Assembly (NCBI GenBank): GCA_902812365.1
Contig: CADDZC010000011.1
Location: 1-64,000, forward strand
Direction: 5' to 3'
DNA: 64,000 nt
Source: Acidobacteriota bacterium
GTDB taxonomy: Bacteria; Acidobacteriota; Terriglobia; UBA7540
How positions within the stretch are numbered: the first letter of the stretch is position 1; each line of letters opens with the position of its first letter. Positions 17,884-25,674 of this stretch are shown piece by piece. The translations under genes and the position numbers were made by a program. Below the pieces are notes generated by a model. It saw nothing but the letters and a program-made list of their open reading frames with translations. It made no database searches and had not been told where the DNA came from.

Positions 17884-19284
17884 TCACTGTGTATCATCGA
17901 CAATTCTAAGCCGGCGGGCGAGTGATGATGAAAGGCGGCCATGCGGATCGAGTCGGCTCTTGATCGATCGAAATTCGTCAAGTCGCGGATACATCCGGGC
18001 GAAGGTTTCAGGGCGGAGAACGGCGTCTTTTGCCAGATAAACGCGGCCTCCGGCGTAGGCAACGCGTTGATCCAATTGATGAAGAAACGGCACGAGGTCA
18101 CGCGAGTCCGGCATGTCGAGGGCGAGTGTGTATCCCTGGATCGGAAAGCCGAGCGGCGCGGCGTTGCCGACACCGAACCGTTTGAGAACGGCGAGACCGG
18201 GCGCAGCGCCAAAATCGGCCAGACAGCGAACCAGCTCTTGAAGCGCTTCGCGGCCGCCATCAAGGGGAAGCGCTACCTGGTACTGCAGGAAGCCGCGCTT
18301 GCCGTAGGCGCGGTTCCAGTGGTCGATGCGATCCAGAGGGTAGAAGTACCGTTCGACGTCAGTCAGAAGGCGTTCGGAGCGATGCAGAGCGTAGTACAAC
18401 CGGTTGAAGCAGCGCACAGTTCGGCGGTTGAGAACTAAAGAGGGAAAGTCAAAGGGCACGCGGAGGCCTACCCGTTTCGGGATCGCAAGGGGATTCGTGA
18501 GATGCCGCGGCAGCTCGCTCGCCGCGGCGTGGTCGGCGCGCATCAGGACGGAACGGCCCCGCGCCAAAGCATCGATCCACGCGACCGAGTAGCGATGCTG
18601 CGCATCGGACTCCTCCATCACCGCCAGGGTCTCGTCGAGGCTGCGCGTCTTCCGGTAATCGACCACGAGGTAGGCTGACTCGACTCGATGCAAGGCAATC
18701 TCGGCGCTCAAGATGATGCCGGTCAGGCCCATACCTCCCACCGTCGCCCAGAACACCTCGCTGTTCCGGTTGGCCGAACATTCGTAGAGCTGGCCTTCCG
18801 GGGTCAGGAGTCGAAGACCCACTACGAAGTTGGCCAGACTGCCGTCGCGGTGATGGTTCTTGCCGTGGATGTCGGCGGCGATGGCGCCGCCGACAGTGGC
18901 GTACTTCGTGCCCGGAGTGACGGGCGGAAAGAAGCCGCGCGGCAACAGGTAATGGATGATCTCGGCGAAGCTCACCCCCGCCTCGCACTCGAGGATGCCG
19001 GCCGCCGGGTCGAACGATAGAAAGCGGTTGAGATGGGTGAACAAGATGGTGCCCCGCTTGAGGTTGAGCGCGGCGTCGCCATAGCTGCGACCAAGACCGC
19101 GTGGGATATACGAGGGTTCCGCGCCCGAGTGCAGAATGGCGCTCACCTCGGAACGCTTGGTCGGCCGGTAAACATGACAGGCCTCCACTGGAAACCTTCC
19201 CCAGCCGGAAAGAGCCTGATTGACGTAGCGCATGCGAAGCATGGAACGGCGAAGTAGGAGCTCAGGCGGCGCTTCATCCGTCAC
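17884..19284 (-). CDS. dprE1: DprE1-like decaprenyl-phospho-ribose 2'-oxidase
   Basis: This FAD enzyme of the VAO family oxidises C2' of polyprenyl-phospho-ribose. It matches mycobacterial DprE1 along its length. Shared segments are ARGLGRSYGD-type PRGLGRSYGDAALN, VGGAIAADIHGKNHH with the FAD-contacting His, WATVGGMGLTGII, FYPLDRIDHWNRAYG and RVYLAKDA with the active-site Lys. The Cys attacked by benzothiazinone drugs in Mycobacterium tuberculosis (Cys387) aligns with Ala388 here. I place the start at GTG 19284 (466 residues), which shares bases with the ubiA stop as GTGA; ATG 19317, 11 codons upstream inside ubiA, and ATG 19245 are alternatives. Confidence 0.92.
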   Translation of the reverse strand: MTDEAPPELLLRRSMLRMRYVNQALSGWGRFPVEACHVYRPTKRSEVSAILHSGAEPSYIPRGLGRSYGDAALNLKRGTILFTHLNRFLSFDPAAGILECEAGVSFAEIIHYLLPRGFFPPVTPGTKYATVGGAIAADIHGKNHHRDGSLANFVVGLRLLTPEGQLYECSANRNSEVFWATVGGMGLTGIILSAEIALHRVESAYLVVDYRKTRSLDETLAVMEESDAQHRYSVAWIDALARGRSVLMRADHAAASELPRHLTNPLAIPKRVGLRVPFDFPSLVLNRRTVRCFNRLYYALHRSERLLTDVERYFYPLDRIDHWNRAYGKRGFLQYQVALPLDGGREALQELVRCLADFGAAPGLAVLKRFGVGNAAPLGFPIQGYTLALDMPDSRDLVPFLHQLDQRVAYAGGRVYLAKDAVLRPETFARMYPRLDEFRSIKSRLDPHGRLSSSLARRLRIVDDTQ

Positions 19285-20207
19285 CCGTAGATGATCAGGA
19301 CGATCGAAGCGGCCCACATCAGGACGACAAGCAGTAGAACGGCGTCGGCAAGGAGCAGTCGGGCCGGATTGCCTCCTTCCGCGCGCTGATGGACCAGGTA
19401 TAAATAGCGAAAGATGCCGAAAAGCACGAAAGGCACCGTCAGCTCGAGGCGTTTGCCTGGAAATTTAGCACGAACATCGGCGGACAGAGTGTACAACGCG
19501 TATGACATCACCGTGCAGGCGGTAACGATGCCGATCAACTGGTCGAGAAAGTACGGACTGTAGTGCGCGAGGCTGGGCCGCCGGGCGGCGGCGTCTTCCC
19601 CGAGCAGCACCATCTCGTAGCGCCGCTTCGAAAGCGCCAGGAACAGGGCCAGAAGCGTCGTGCAGACGATCAGCCAGGGGGACAGTTCGACGTGGATCAC
19701 CAGTCCGCCGCCGATGACCCGCAACACAAAACCGGCGGCGATCACAAAGACATCCACCAGCGCCACATGTTTAAGGGCGGCGGAGTAGAGGGTGTTGAGC
19801 CCGGCATAAATGGCGATGACAAAGAAAAAGTCGCGGTCCAGCGTCAGCGAAGAGCCGAGCGCCAAAGTGGCCAGAGCTATGGCCGCCGCGTGGGCCCCGG
19901 CGGCGGAGAGTCGGCCGGAGGCCACCGGGCGGCGGCGCTTGACCGGATGCTCCCGGTCCTCCTCAAGGTCTAGTACGTCGTTGAGCAGGTACACGGCGCT
20001 GGCGATCAGGCAGAACTCGGCGGCGGCGATCCCCACTCGCAGTACGGCGGGCGGGGAAGTCAGCCGGCGTGAGAAGATGAGGGCCGCGAAGACGAAACCG
20101 TTCTTGATCCACTGGCCCGGCCGCAGACCTTCGGCAAGCGCCCCCAGCGTCGAGTCACGGAAACGTCCGAGGGTTTCCACTTCCGAAGGCGTCGTCGGCG
20201 AGAACAT
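19281..20207 (-). CDS. UbiA-family polyprenyl-phosphate phosphoribosyltransferase (DPPR synthase type)
   Basis: The 308-residue membrane protein has about eight to nine helices and the UbiA Asp-rich motif NDVLDLEEDREHP followed by KRRRPVASGRL, very close to mycobacterial Rv3806c. That enzyme joins phosphoribosyl pyrophosphate to decaprenyl phosphate. A second conserved loop, LKHVALVDVFVIAAGFVLRV, carries the later Asp. As first gene of the operon before dprE1 and dprE2, it would supply their substrate. The usual next step, removal of the 5-phosphate (Rv3807c in mycobacteria), has no candidate gene here and could be done elsewhere. Quinone prenyltransferases are less likely given the motif and neighbours. 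Confidence 0.9.
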   Translation of the reverse strand: MFSPTTPSEVETLGRFRDSTLGALAEGLRPGQWIKNGFVFAALIFSRRLTSPPAVLRVGIAAAEFCLIASAVYLLNDVLDLEEDREHPVKRRRPVASGRLSAAGAHAAAIALATLALGSSLTLDRDFFFVIAIYAGLNTLYSAALKHVALVDVFVIAAGFVLRVIGGGLVIHVELSPWLIVCTTLLALFLALSKRRYEMVLLGEDAAARRPSLAHYSPYFLDQLIGIVTACTVMSYALYTLSADVRAKFPGKRLELTVPFVLFGIFRYLYLVHQRAEGGNPARLLLADAVLLLVVLMWAASIVLIIYG

Positions 20208-20496
20208 CAGGACCCCGCGCCGGAGCCGAAGGCGGCTTCCGTCAATTCATAGAGTAACTCAAATGTTAATACTGCGCTACATCGATTCCACATCGGAGGA
20301 GCGAACCCCCCGGCCTGCAAATAAGTGTGATCGGATCACTGTCTGACGCGGATTTAACCGATAAGTGTATTATTATCAGCAACATAGATATAGGAAAGGC
20401 TCGATGATGTCACTCTTTTTGGCTCGTTCGGGTCGGCCCCGTGTGGAGGAAACGGCGACGCAGCGATCGGGCCAGCCGGCGGCGGAGCCAAAAGCC
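20208..20496. other. AT-rich control region upstream of the arabinose-lipid operon
   Basis: I find no gene in these 289 bases. The stretch is visibly richer in A and T than its neighbours between about 20250 and 20400, as expected for a promoter of the minus-strand ubiA-dprE1-dprE2 operon. It holds a 13-bp palindrome and a spaced 8-mer repeat, described in the next entry. I cannot assign -35 and -10 boxes with confidence. Confidence 0.45.
20321..20370. promoter_or_regulatory. Operator-like palindrome and spaced direct repeat
   Basis: A perfect inverted repeat GTGATC-G-GATCAC lies at 20327-20339. The 8-mer ATAAGTGT occurs at 20321-20328 and again at 20361-20368, exactly 40 bases apart. Such an arrangement in a promoter region suggests a dimeric transcription factor, possibly binding on one face of the helix. 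No regulator gene is adjacent, so the binding protein is unknown. Confidence 0.35.
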
Positions 20497-20799
20497 TCAA
20501 TTTTTCCGGTTGGCCGGGCTCAATCCTTCGGTAGGCCAAGCAAAGTCTTTGAACTGGCCGGTGTAATCAAAGCCGCCCAAAGGAATGGGAGCCGGGGCCT
20601 GGACGGGGATACCGGCGCGCCGAACCGTCGCGAGCACTTCGGCTTCGTGTAGCCGAGAGGCGTCGTATTCCACCACGAGGTCCTGCCCCTCGATGGAGAT
20701 TCCACGGATCCCGTAAACGCTGTTGAGCGCGGACAAGCGTTCGGTCTCCGTCATGGTGAGTTCTCTTTGCAGCTTGTACCGCGTGTTGAGAAAGGTCAT
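20497..20799 (-). CDS. Small HMA-like protein without Cys motif
   Basis: The 100-residue protein runs from ATG 20799. Its middle part (RLSALNSVYGIRGISIEGQDLVVEYDASRLHEAEV, then LATVRRAGIPV) has the beta-alpha-beta pattern and spacing of heavy-metal-associated (HMA) domains, but the metal-binding CxxC is absent. The C-terminal 30 residues are Pro- and Gly-rich. It is the last gene of the minus-strand group containing the selenium-binding protein 56 homologue, 131 bases after the membrane-protein gene. A larger open frame extends upstream but there it overlaps the membrane gene out of phase. A role in metal handling is suggested only by fold resemblance and neighbours. Confidence 0.65.
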   Translation of the reverse strand: MTFLNTRYKLQRELTMTETERLSALNSVYGIRGISIEGQDLVVEYDASRLHEAEVLATVRRAGIPVQAPAPIPLGGFDYTGQFKDFAWPTEGLSPANRKN

Positions 20800-20851
20800 G
20801 GCGGCCGCCTGTAAGAACCTATAATAGCAGAGACGAGAGGGATTTTTCCTT

Positions 20852-20877
20852 GCTGAAGGCAGCCGGTGCCTGTCAGC
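20852..20877. repeat. Hairpin-forming inverted repeat between two minus-strand genes
   Basis: Arms of ten bases (GCTGA-AGGCA and TGCCT-G-TCAGC) pair around a five-base loop with one bulged G. On the transcribed minus strand it is followed by A-rich rather than U-rich sequence, so it is not a standard terminator. It may stabilise or process the mRNA between the membrane-protein gene and the HMA-like gene. Confidence 0.5.
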
Positions 20878-20930
20878 CAGACGGCATGAGGCAGTAGCAC
20901 CGACGGAGTCCGGAGCGAACCCGCAACCGG

Positions 20931-21602
20931 CTAGATGAAGAGCACCAGAATAGCACTCGCCAACAGGGCGAAAGTCCAAATCAAGTCCAGATTGATCCAG
21001 ACGCGCCGCAAGATGGCGAGACCGGCTTTCTCGTACACGAGCAGCGCTATGATGAAAGCCACCAGCAGGTAGGCGAGGCTGTGAAGAGCCGCCGCCAGCA
21101 GCCATCGGACCGACCCGCCGGACGAAGCCGCCGGGATCAAAGAGGGGTGCTCCAGATGGAGTCCATGCAGGTGCCGGTGAGCCGTCGAATCGCCTGTACG
21201 GCCCCAGCCGATTAACACCGGTACCAGCATCAAGCCGGCTCCATGCGCCGTCGCCATCAGGAAGGACCACAGCGTCAGATCGCGAAACCCGACGCGCATC
21301 CCCACCCATGCAGGATGCCGGGAGCGAATCAGGCGGTACAAGCCGAAACTGAGAAGAATAAGGGCTGCTCCGCAGCGTACGAGACGCTCGGGCATGGCCT
21401 CCCTGGCTAGCCAGAGCAGCCCCACCACGATTCCGATCGAGATCGCGTGACCCAGGGCGATCGGCGGAATCGCCGCGAAGACAGCGCGGCGGCTTCTTTC
21501 CTGCAGGCCTAGAGCAACGGCAAAGAGCCAGCCCATGGCGGGATTGAGGCCGTGATAGGCCCCCAGGCCCATGATCACCAGCCAGGGGTCGACCAGCTTC
21601 AT
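20931..21602 (-). CDS. Six- to seven-helix membrane protein coupled to SBP56 gene
   Basis: The 223-residue protein is almost entirely hydrophobic helices. It has HGLNPAMGWLFAVALGLQ near residue 20 and TAHGAGLMLVPVLIG in the middle, both with conserved-looking His residues in membrane segments. Similar proteins sit beside selenium-binding protein genes in other bacteria and are sometimes loosely annotated as transporters; I would not name a substrate. The ATG at 21602 overlaps the SBP56 stop as ATGA, so the two are translated together and probably act together. A nine-codon longer start is possible but would lie inside the upstream gene. Confidence 0.75.
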   Translation of the reverse strand: MKLVDPWLVIMGLGAYHGLNPAMGWLFAVALGLQERSRRAVFAAIPPIALGHAISIGIVVGLLWLAREAMPERLVRCGAALILLSFGLYRLIRSRHPAWVGMRVGFRDLTLWSFLMATAHGAGLMLVPVLIGWGRTGDSTAHRHLHGLHLEHPSLIPAASSGGSVRWLLAAALHSLAYLLVAFIIALLVYEKAGLAILRRVWINLDLIWTFALLASAILVLFI

Positions 21603-22993
21603 GGGAAACAGAACGAATCGGACGAGCAATCGCCGCCTTCCAGGCGCACCTGATGGGAACGGTAATCGCCGAACTCCACGAAGAAGTACGGATCCAGGGT
21701 GAGGCCACCCGAGGGGCTGACGTCGACTTTCGCCATCCAGCTCCGCACGCCGTCAGGGTAGAACTGTTCATCCCAGGCGTAATAGAGCGAGTTAGTAAAG
21801 TAGACGCGTCGGCCGTCGCGGCTGACCTCCACCATTTGCGGCCCGCCGTTCAGTGGTTCATCGGGCTTCTTCGGATGGCTGGCCCGGCGCACAATCCCGC
21901 CCAGCCGCACCGAGCCGGTCAGTTTCGGATTCTCGAGATCGGAGACGTCATAGGCCCGCAGTTCGCCTGTCCCCCAGCAGGAGACATAGAGCAGACGGTC
22001 ATCCAGGGAAAGATTGATATCGGTGACCAGTGGCGGCACGGCCTTGAAGCCTTTCAACAAAGGCGGCAGTTGGTCCGGATCAGCAGGTTCGGCCGGAATC
22101 TCGATTATCCTTCGCGCGCCCCAGTTGCCGTTGCGGCGGTGCCACAGCCAGATCGAGCTCGACAGGTCCTTGAGCGACACCACAACGTTGACGAAGCCGT
22201 AAGCCTTGGTGGGATCGTGCGCCGCTCTCAGCTCCAGCACCAGTTGATGCTCGGCTCCCAGATCAATGGCCTGCTGGTGCCGCCGCCGGCGCAAGTCCCA
22301 AAAATGGAGGTGGCGGCCGTATTGGCTATTAAGCAAAAGATCGGGGTTGAGTCCGTCCTCAATCATGTTCGGGGTGCCCCATTCACTTGTCACCATGGTG
22401 TCATGCCCAAGGTGCCACCAGAAATCGTAAGCGAGGCTCTGCGGTCCCCGCTCCACTTCCCACTGGCCCAGGACGTCAAAGGAGAAGTGATCGAGCAGGA
22501 ACACCCCGCCGGGAGCGGTGCCTTCCGGCGATCCCAGGGCGCTGATGTAAATGCCTTCCGGCCCGCAATGGATGGTGTGGAAACGCGAGTAACGGGCCCG
22601 CTCGAAAACCTCGCCGGGCTCGATGACTTTCACGATCTGCGGGCGGCGCGGGTCCGGCTTCGTATCGAGGATATGGATGCGGGAGGAGCGCAGTCCCGGA
22701 ACCACCAGGTAGCGGCGCTCGACGTGAGGGTGGGGCGCGTAGGGACACAGCGCGGAGCTGCACGCGTTCCAGCCGAAGTGGTGAAGTTCGTCGCCGGTCT
22801 TGGGCATCTCCACCTTTCCCACCAGCGCGCCGTAAGTGGGCGAGCCGGGGGCAAGGTCGATGACCGCGATCGCGTCGGGTCGGCCGTCTTTCTTCGGATT
22901 GAAGGCCGCTACATAGGCAAGCGTTTCCGGCGGAGCCTGCATCGCCATCCGCGGCGAAGGGTAAAAGGTAGGATCAGGTTTCCATGGCGCCAT
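21599..22993 (-). CDS. Selenium-binding protein 56 family / methanethiol oxidase homologue
   Basis: The 464-residue beta-propeller protein matches SBP56/SELENBP1. Marks include HHFGWNACSSALC near residue 70, the segment YLVVPGLRSSRIHILDTKPDPR, RFHTIHCGPEGIYISALG, WHLGHDTMVTSEWGTPNM, and the C-terminal GGDCSSDSFCFP. Bacterial and human members oxidise methanethiol to formaldehyde, sulfide and peroxide and need copper. AAGGAG lies before the ATG at 22993. The gene is followed without gap by a membrane protein. The bacterial MtoX operon described in Hyphomicrobium also has SCO1-type and MauG-type genes; these are absent here, so methanethiol oxidation is probable for the family but not proven for this gene. 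Confidence 0.9.
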   Translation of the reverse strand: MAPWKPDPTFYPSPRMAMQAPPETLAYVAAFNPKKDGRPDAIAVIDLAPGSPTYGALVGKVEMPKTGDELHHFGWNACSSALCPYAPHPHVERRYLVVPGLRSSRIHILDTKPDPRRPQIVKVIEPGEVFERARYSRFHTIHCGPEGIYISALGSPEGTAPGGVFLLDHFSFDVLGQWEVERGPQSLAYDFWWHLGHDTMVTSEWGTPNMIEDGLNPDLLLNSQYGRHLHFWDLRRRRHQQAIDLGAEHQLVLELRAAHDPTKAYGFVNVVVSLKDLSSSIWLWHRRNGNWGARRIIEIPAEPADPDQLPPLLKGFKAVPPLVTDINLSLDDRLLYVSCWGTGELRAYDVSDLENPKLTGSVRLGGIVRRASHPKKPDEPLNGGPQMVEVSRDGRRVYFTNSLYYAWDEQFYPDGVRSWMAKVDVSPSGGLTLDPYFFVEFGDYRSHQVRLEGGDCSSDSFCFP

Positions 22994-23164
22994 GGCGGCT
23001 CATCTCCTTTTTGAGGATTCAAGGCGGCTGGAATATACCATCCCGAGCAAGGCTTTGCAATCCCAATCGCACTGGCCCCTCGCTGTCCGAGTGGACAATG
23101 CCGATTCCAAACTTCAGGGCCGCGGCGACACGCGAGGTTTTCACCCCGGGGCTGGCGTGGGGAA

Positions 23165-23193
23165 TTGACTTTGCAGAAGGCAAAATCGATAAT
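23165..23193 (+). promoter_or_regulatory. Sigma70-type promoter for the fused E1 gene
   Basis: TTGACT at 23165-23170 and GATAAT at 23188-23193 are separated by exactly 17 bases and each matches consensus at five of six positions. The expected start of transcription is near 23200, giving a leader of about 87 bases before the ATG at 23287. This is the best-looking housekeeping promoter in the window. Confidence 0.65.
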
Positions 23194-23286
23194 GAGCTGG
23201 AACTTCCAAGGTCGGCGGCTGCGGAACCGGCCGCGGAGGTGACTCAGGGATGACAACAGCTTTGATCTCGCCGCGAGGCTCCATTC

Positions 23287-25401
23287 ATGGCCACAGTGAC
23301 GACGCATCTGCAGAAAGCTGCCCGGCTTTCGAGGGAGACCCTTGTCGCCGCCTATCGGACGATGGCGCTGTCGCGGCGCCTCGACGACAAGGAGATTCAG
23401 CTCAAGCGGCAGAACCGGGTCTACTTCCAGATCAACGGGGTGGGGCATGAAGCGATCAACGTGGCCGTGGCCATGCACCTGAAACCGGGCTACGACTGGT
23501 TTTACCCCTATTACCGCGACCGGGCGTTCTGCCTGCAGTTGGGGCTCACGCCGCTCGAGATGCTGCTGCAAGCGGTGGGCGCAAAAGACGAGCCGCAATC
23601 CGGCGGGCGGCAGATGCCCTCCCACTGGACTTCTAAGTCGTTGCACATTGTGTCGCAGTCCAGCCCCACGGGCAGTCAAATCCTGCAAGCCGTTGGGGCG
23701 GCGCAGGCGACTCTCTATTTCGCCCGCGTGCGGGAGGCGGCGGAATTAGCGGCGAGTTTTCACGCCGACGAAGTCGTTTACGTTTCGCTGGGCGACGGCG
23801 CATCGAGCGAAGGCGAATTTTGGGAATCGCTGAATGCCGCGGCGCACGACAAGGCTCCCGTGGTCTACGTGGTGGAGGACAACGGTTACGCCATTTCGGT
23901 GACCGTCGACGTGCAGACGGCGGGGGGCAGCATCTCGCGCCTTGTCCGCGGTTTTCCGGATTTGCTGACCGAGGAGTGCGACGGGACGGATTTCATTGAG
24001 AGTTATCACGCGGCGGCGCGCGCCGTGGAGCACGCCCGGCGGCGGCGCGGACCGGCGCTGCTCCATGCCCACGTCATCCGGCCCTATTCCCATTCGCTAT
24101 CGGACGATGAGCGGCTGTACAAGCCCGAGGAAGTCCGGCGGGAAGAGGCGCGGCGCGACCCTTTAAGGCGCCTGCGCCACACGCTTCTGGCCGAACACCT
24201 GGCGACGGAGGCGGAGTTGGAAGCCATCGAGTCCGACGTCGAGCGGCAAGTGCAGGAAGCGGCCGACCGCGCCTTGGCCGCCGAGCGCCCGGTGCCGGAA
24301 TCGGTGATGCTCTATCTGACTTCCCCCACCGTCGATCCCACCTCCGAGCGCTTCGATCAGCCGCCGCGCTTTCATGGCGAGCCCAAGACCATGGTGGACC
24401 TGATCAACGCTTGCCTGCATGACGAGATGGCGCGCGATCCCCGCGTGGTGGTTTATGGCGAGGACGTTGCCGATTGCAGCCACGATGATGATCTGCCAAA
24501 GGTGAAGGGCAAGGGCGGCGTCTTTAAAGCCACGTTCGGCCTGCAGCGGCGCTTCGGGAGCGCCCGCTGCTTCAACTGCCAGCTGGCGGAGGCGAGCATC
24601 GTGGGGCGGGCCATGGGCATGGCGACGCGAGGGCTGAAGCCGGTCGTGGAAATCCAGTTTTTCGATTACATTTGGCCGGCCATGATGCAAATCCGCGACG
24701 AGCTGACCGTGCTCCGCTGGCGCTCGAACAATGCTTTCTCCTGCCCGGTGGTGATTCGCGCGCCGATCGGGGGTTACCTTTCCGGCGGAGCCATCTACCA
24801 CAGCCAGTCGGGGGAGTCGATCTTCACTCACCTGCCGGGCCTGCGGGTGGTCATGCCCTCGACGGCGCTCGACGCGAACGGCCTGTTGCGGACGGCGATC
24901 CGCTGCGATGATCCGGTTTTGTTCCTAGAGCCCAAGCACCTCTACCGTCAGACGCACAACCGCAGCCCGTATCCCGGTCCCGACTACATGATTCCGTTCG
25001 GCAAGGCGAAGCTGATGCGCGAGGGGATCGATCTGACGATCATCACTTACGGGTCGCTGGTGGTGAGAGCGGTGCAGGCAGCCCGTGAACTAGAACTCCA
25101 AGGAGTGCGGCCGGAGATTCTCGATCTGCGGTCCCTCTCGCCTTACGATTGGGAGCTGATTGCGGCTTCCGTGAGGAAGACGAATCGCGCCCTCATTGTC
25201 CACGAGGATTGCCTCTCCTGGGGTTACGGGGCTGAGATCGCCGCCCGCATCAGTGATGAGTTGTTTGACTTTTTGGACGCGCCGGTGAGGCGGCTGGCCG
25301 CCAAAGACGTTTTCGTGCCCTACCACCCCGTCCTCGAGGAAGCCGTTCTACCGCAACCTCGGGATATTGTGCGCATGGCGGCGGAACTGGCCCGATACTG
25401 A
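23287..25401 (+). CDS. Fused E1 alpha-beta subunit of branched-chain type 2-oxoacid dehydrogenase
   Basis: One 704-residue chain contains both E1 subunits. Residues 1-340 are the alpha part, with the thiamine diphosphate motif [18 protein letters not shown] ending in EDNGYAI near residue 170-205. Residues 365-704 are the beta part ([26 protein letters not shown], then the C-terminal transketolase domain [17 protein letters not shown]). Fused E1 chains of this kind occur in Bacteroidetes and Acidobacteria and are usually assigned to 2-oxoisovalerate or a broad 2-oxoacid oxidation. The cognate E2 and E3 are not adjacent. A good promoter lies 94 bases upstream. Substrate specificity is inferred. 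Confidence 0.9.
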   Translation: MATVTTHLQKAARLSRETLVAAYRTMALSRRLDDKEIQLKRQNRVYFQINGVGHEAINVAVAMHLKPGYDWFYPYYRDRAFCLQLGLTPLEMLLQAVGAKDEPQSGGRQMPSHWTSKSLHIVSQSSPTGSQILQAVGAAQATLYFARVREAAELAASFHADEVVYVSLGDGASSEGEFWESLNAAAHDKAPVVYVVEDNGYAISVTVDVQTAGGSISRLVRGFPDLLTEECDGTDFIESYHAAARAVEHARRRRGPALLHAHVIRPYSHSLSDDERLYKPEEVRREEARRDPLRRLRHTLLAEHLATEAELEAIESDVERQVQEAADRALAAERPVPESVMLYLTSPTVDPTSERFDQPPRFHGEPKTMVDLINACLHDEMARDPRVVVYGEDVADCSHDDDLPKVKGKGGVFKATFGLQRRFGSARCFNCQLAEASIVGRAMGMATRGLKPVVEIQFFDYIWPAMMQIRDELTVLRWRSNNAFSCPVVIRAPIGGYLSGGAIYHSQSGESIFTHLPGLRVVMPSTALDANGLLRTAIRCDDPVLFLEPKHLYRQTHNRSPYPGPDYMIPFGKAKLMREGIDLTIITYGSLVVRAVQAARELELQGVRPEILDLRSLSPYDWELIAASVRKTNRALIVHEDCLSWGYGAEIAARISDELFDFLDAPVRRLAAKDVFVPYHPVLEEAVLPQPRDIVRMAAELARY

Positions 25402-25426
25402 GCGGGCACCGGCCGCCGTTCGTCCC

Positions 25427-25600
25427 TCAGCCAAGGCCCAGTTCGTCGACTCGCTCGAGAGGGGCTCCGCATCGGCGGCAAATGACGGCCGCGCAATCGC
25501 CACAAACCAGCGGATCACTGACCTCCCGGTCACACCGCGGGCAATAGAGCGGCCCTTCGTCGTCTTCACCCTCCGGGTCCGTTAGCAAGTACTCGTCCAT
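25427..25600 (-). CDS. Small zinc-ribbon protein
   Basis: The 57-residue protein from ATG 25600 has an acidic N-terminus (MDEYLLTDPEGEDDEG) and a treble of cysteine pairs: CPRC, CGDC and CRRC. This spacing suits a small zinc ribbon or two interleaved ribbons. The gene is convergent with the fused E1 gene, ending 25 bases from its stop. No specific family is recognised. The regular Cys pairs make chance coding unlikely. A role in protein or nucleic-acid binding would be typical but is not shown. Confidence 0.65.
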   Translation of the reverse strand: MDEYLLTDPEGEDDEGPLYCPRCDREVSDPLVCGDCAAVICRRCGAPLERVDELGLG

Positions 25601-25674
25601 GAGGCCCCTCGTCCACTGTAGCCCCATGGGCCCGCTACCGCAATCCGGGAAACGCCTATGGGCGGCCTTTCACC

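Noticed and set aside
20800-20930. Possible riboswitch before the HMA-like gene
   Set aside because: A good hairpin exists, but no conserved core of any riboswitch class I know (for example the cobalamin B12 box) is present.
20497-21771. A 424-codon frame on the minus strand
   Set aside because: Only its last 100 codons look like a protein. The upstream part overlaps the membrane-protein and SBP56 genes in another phase, so I start the gene at ATG 20799.
21653-23014. 453-codon plus-strand frame opposite SBP56
   Set aside because: It is the mirror frame of a clearly real gene, with low-complexity Arg/His/Val composition.
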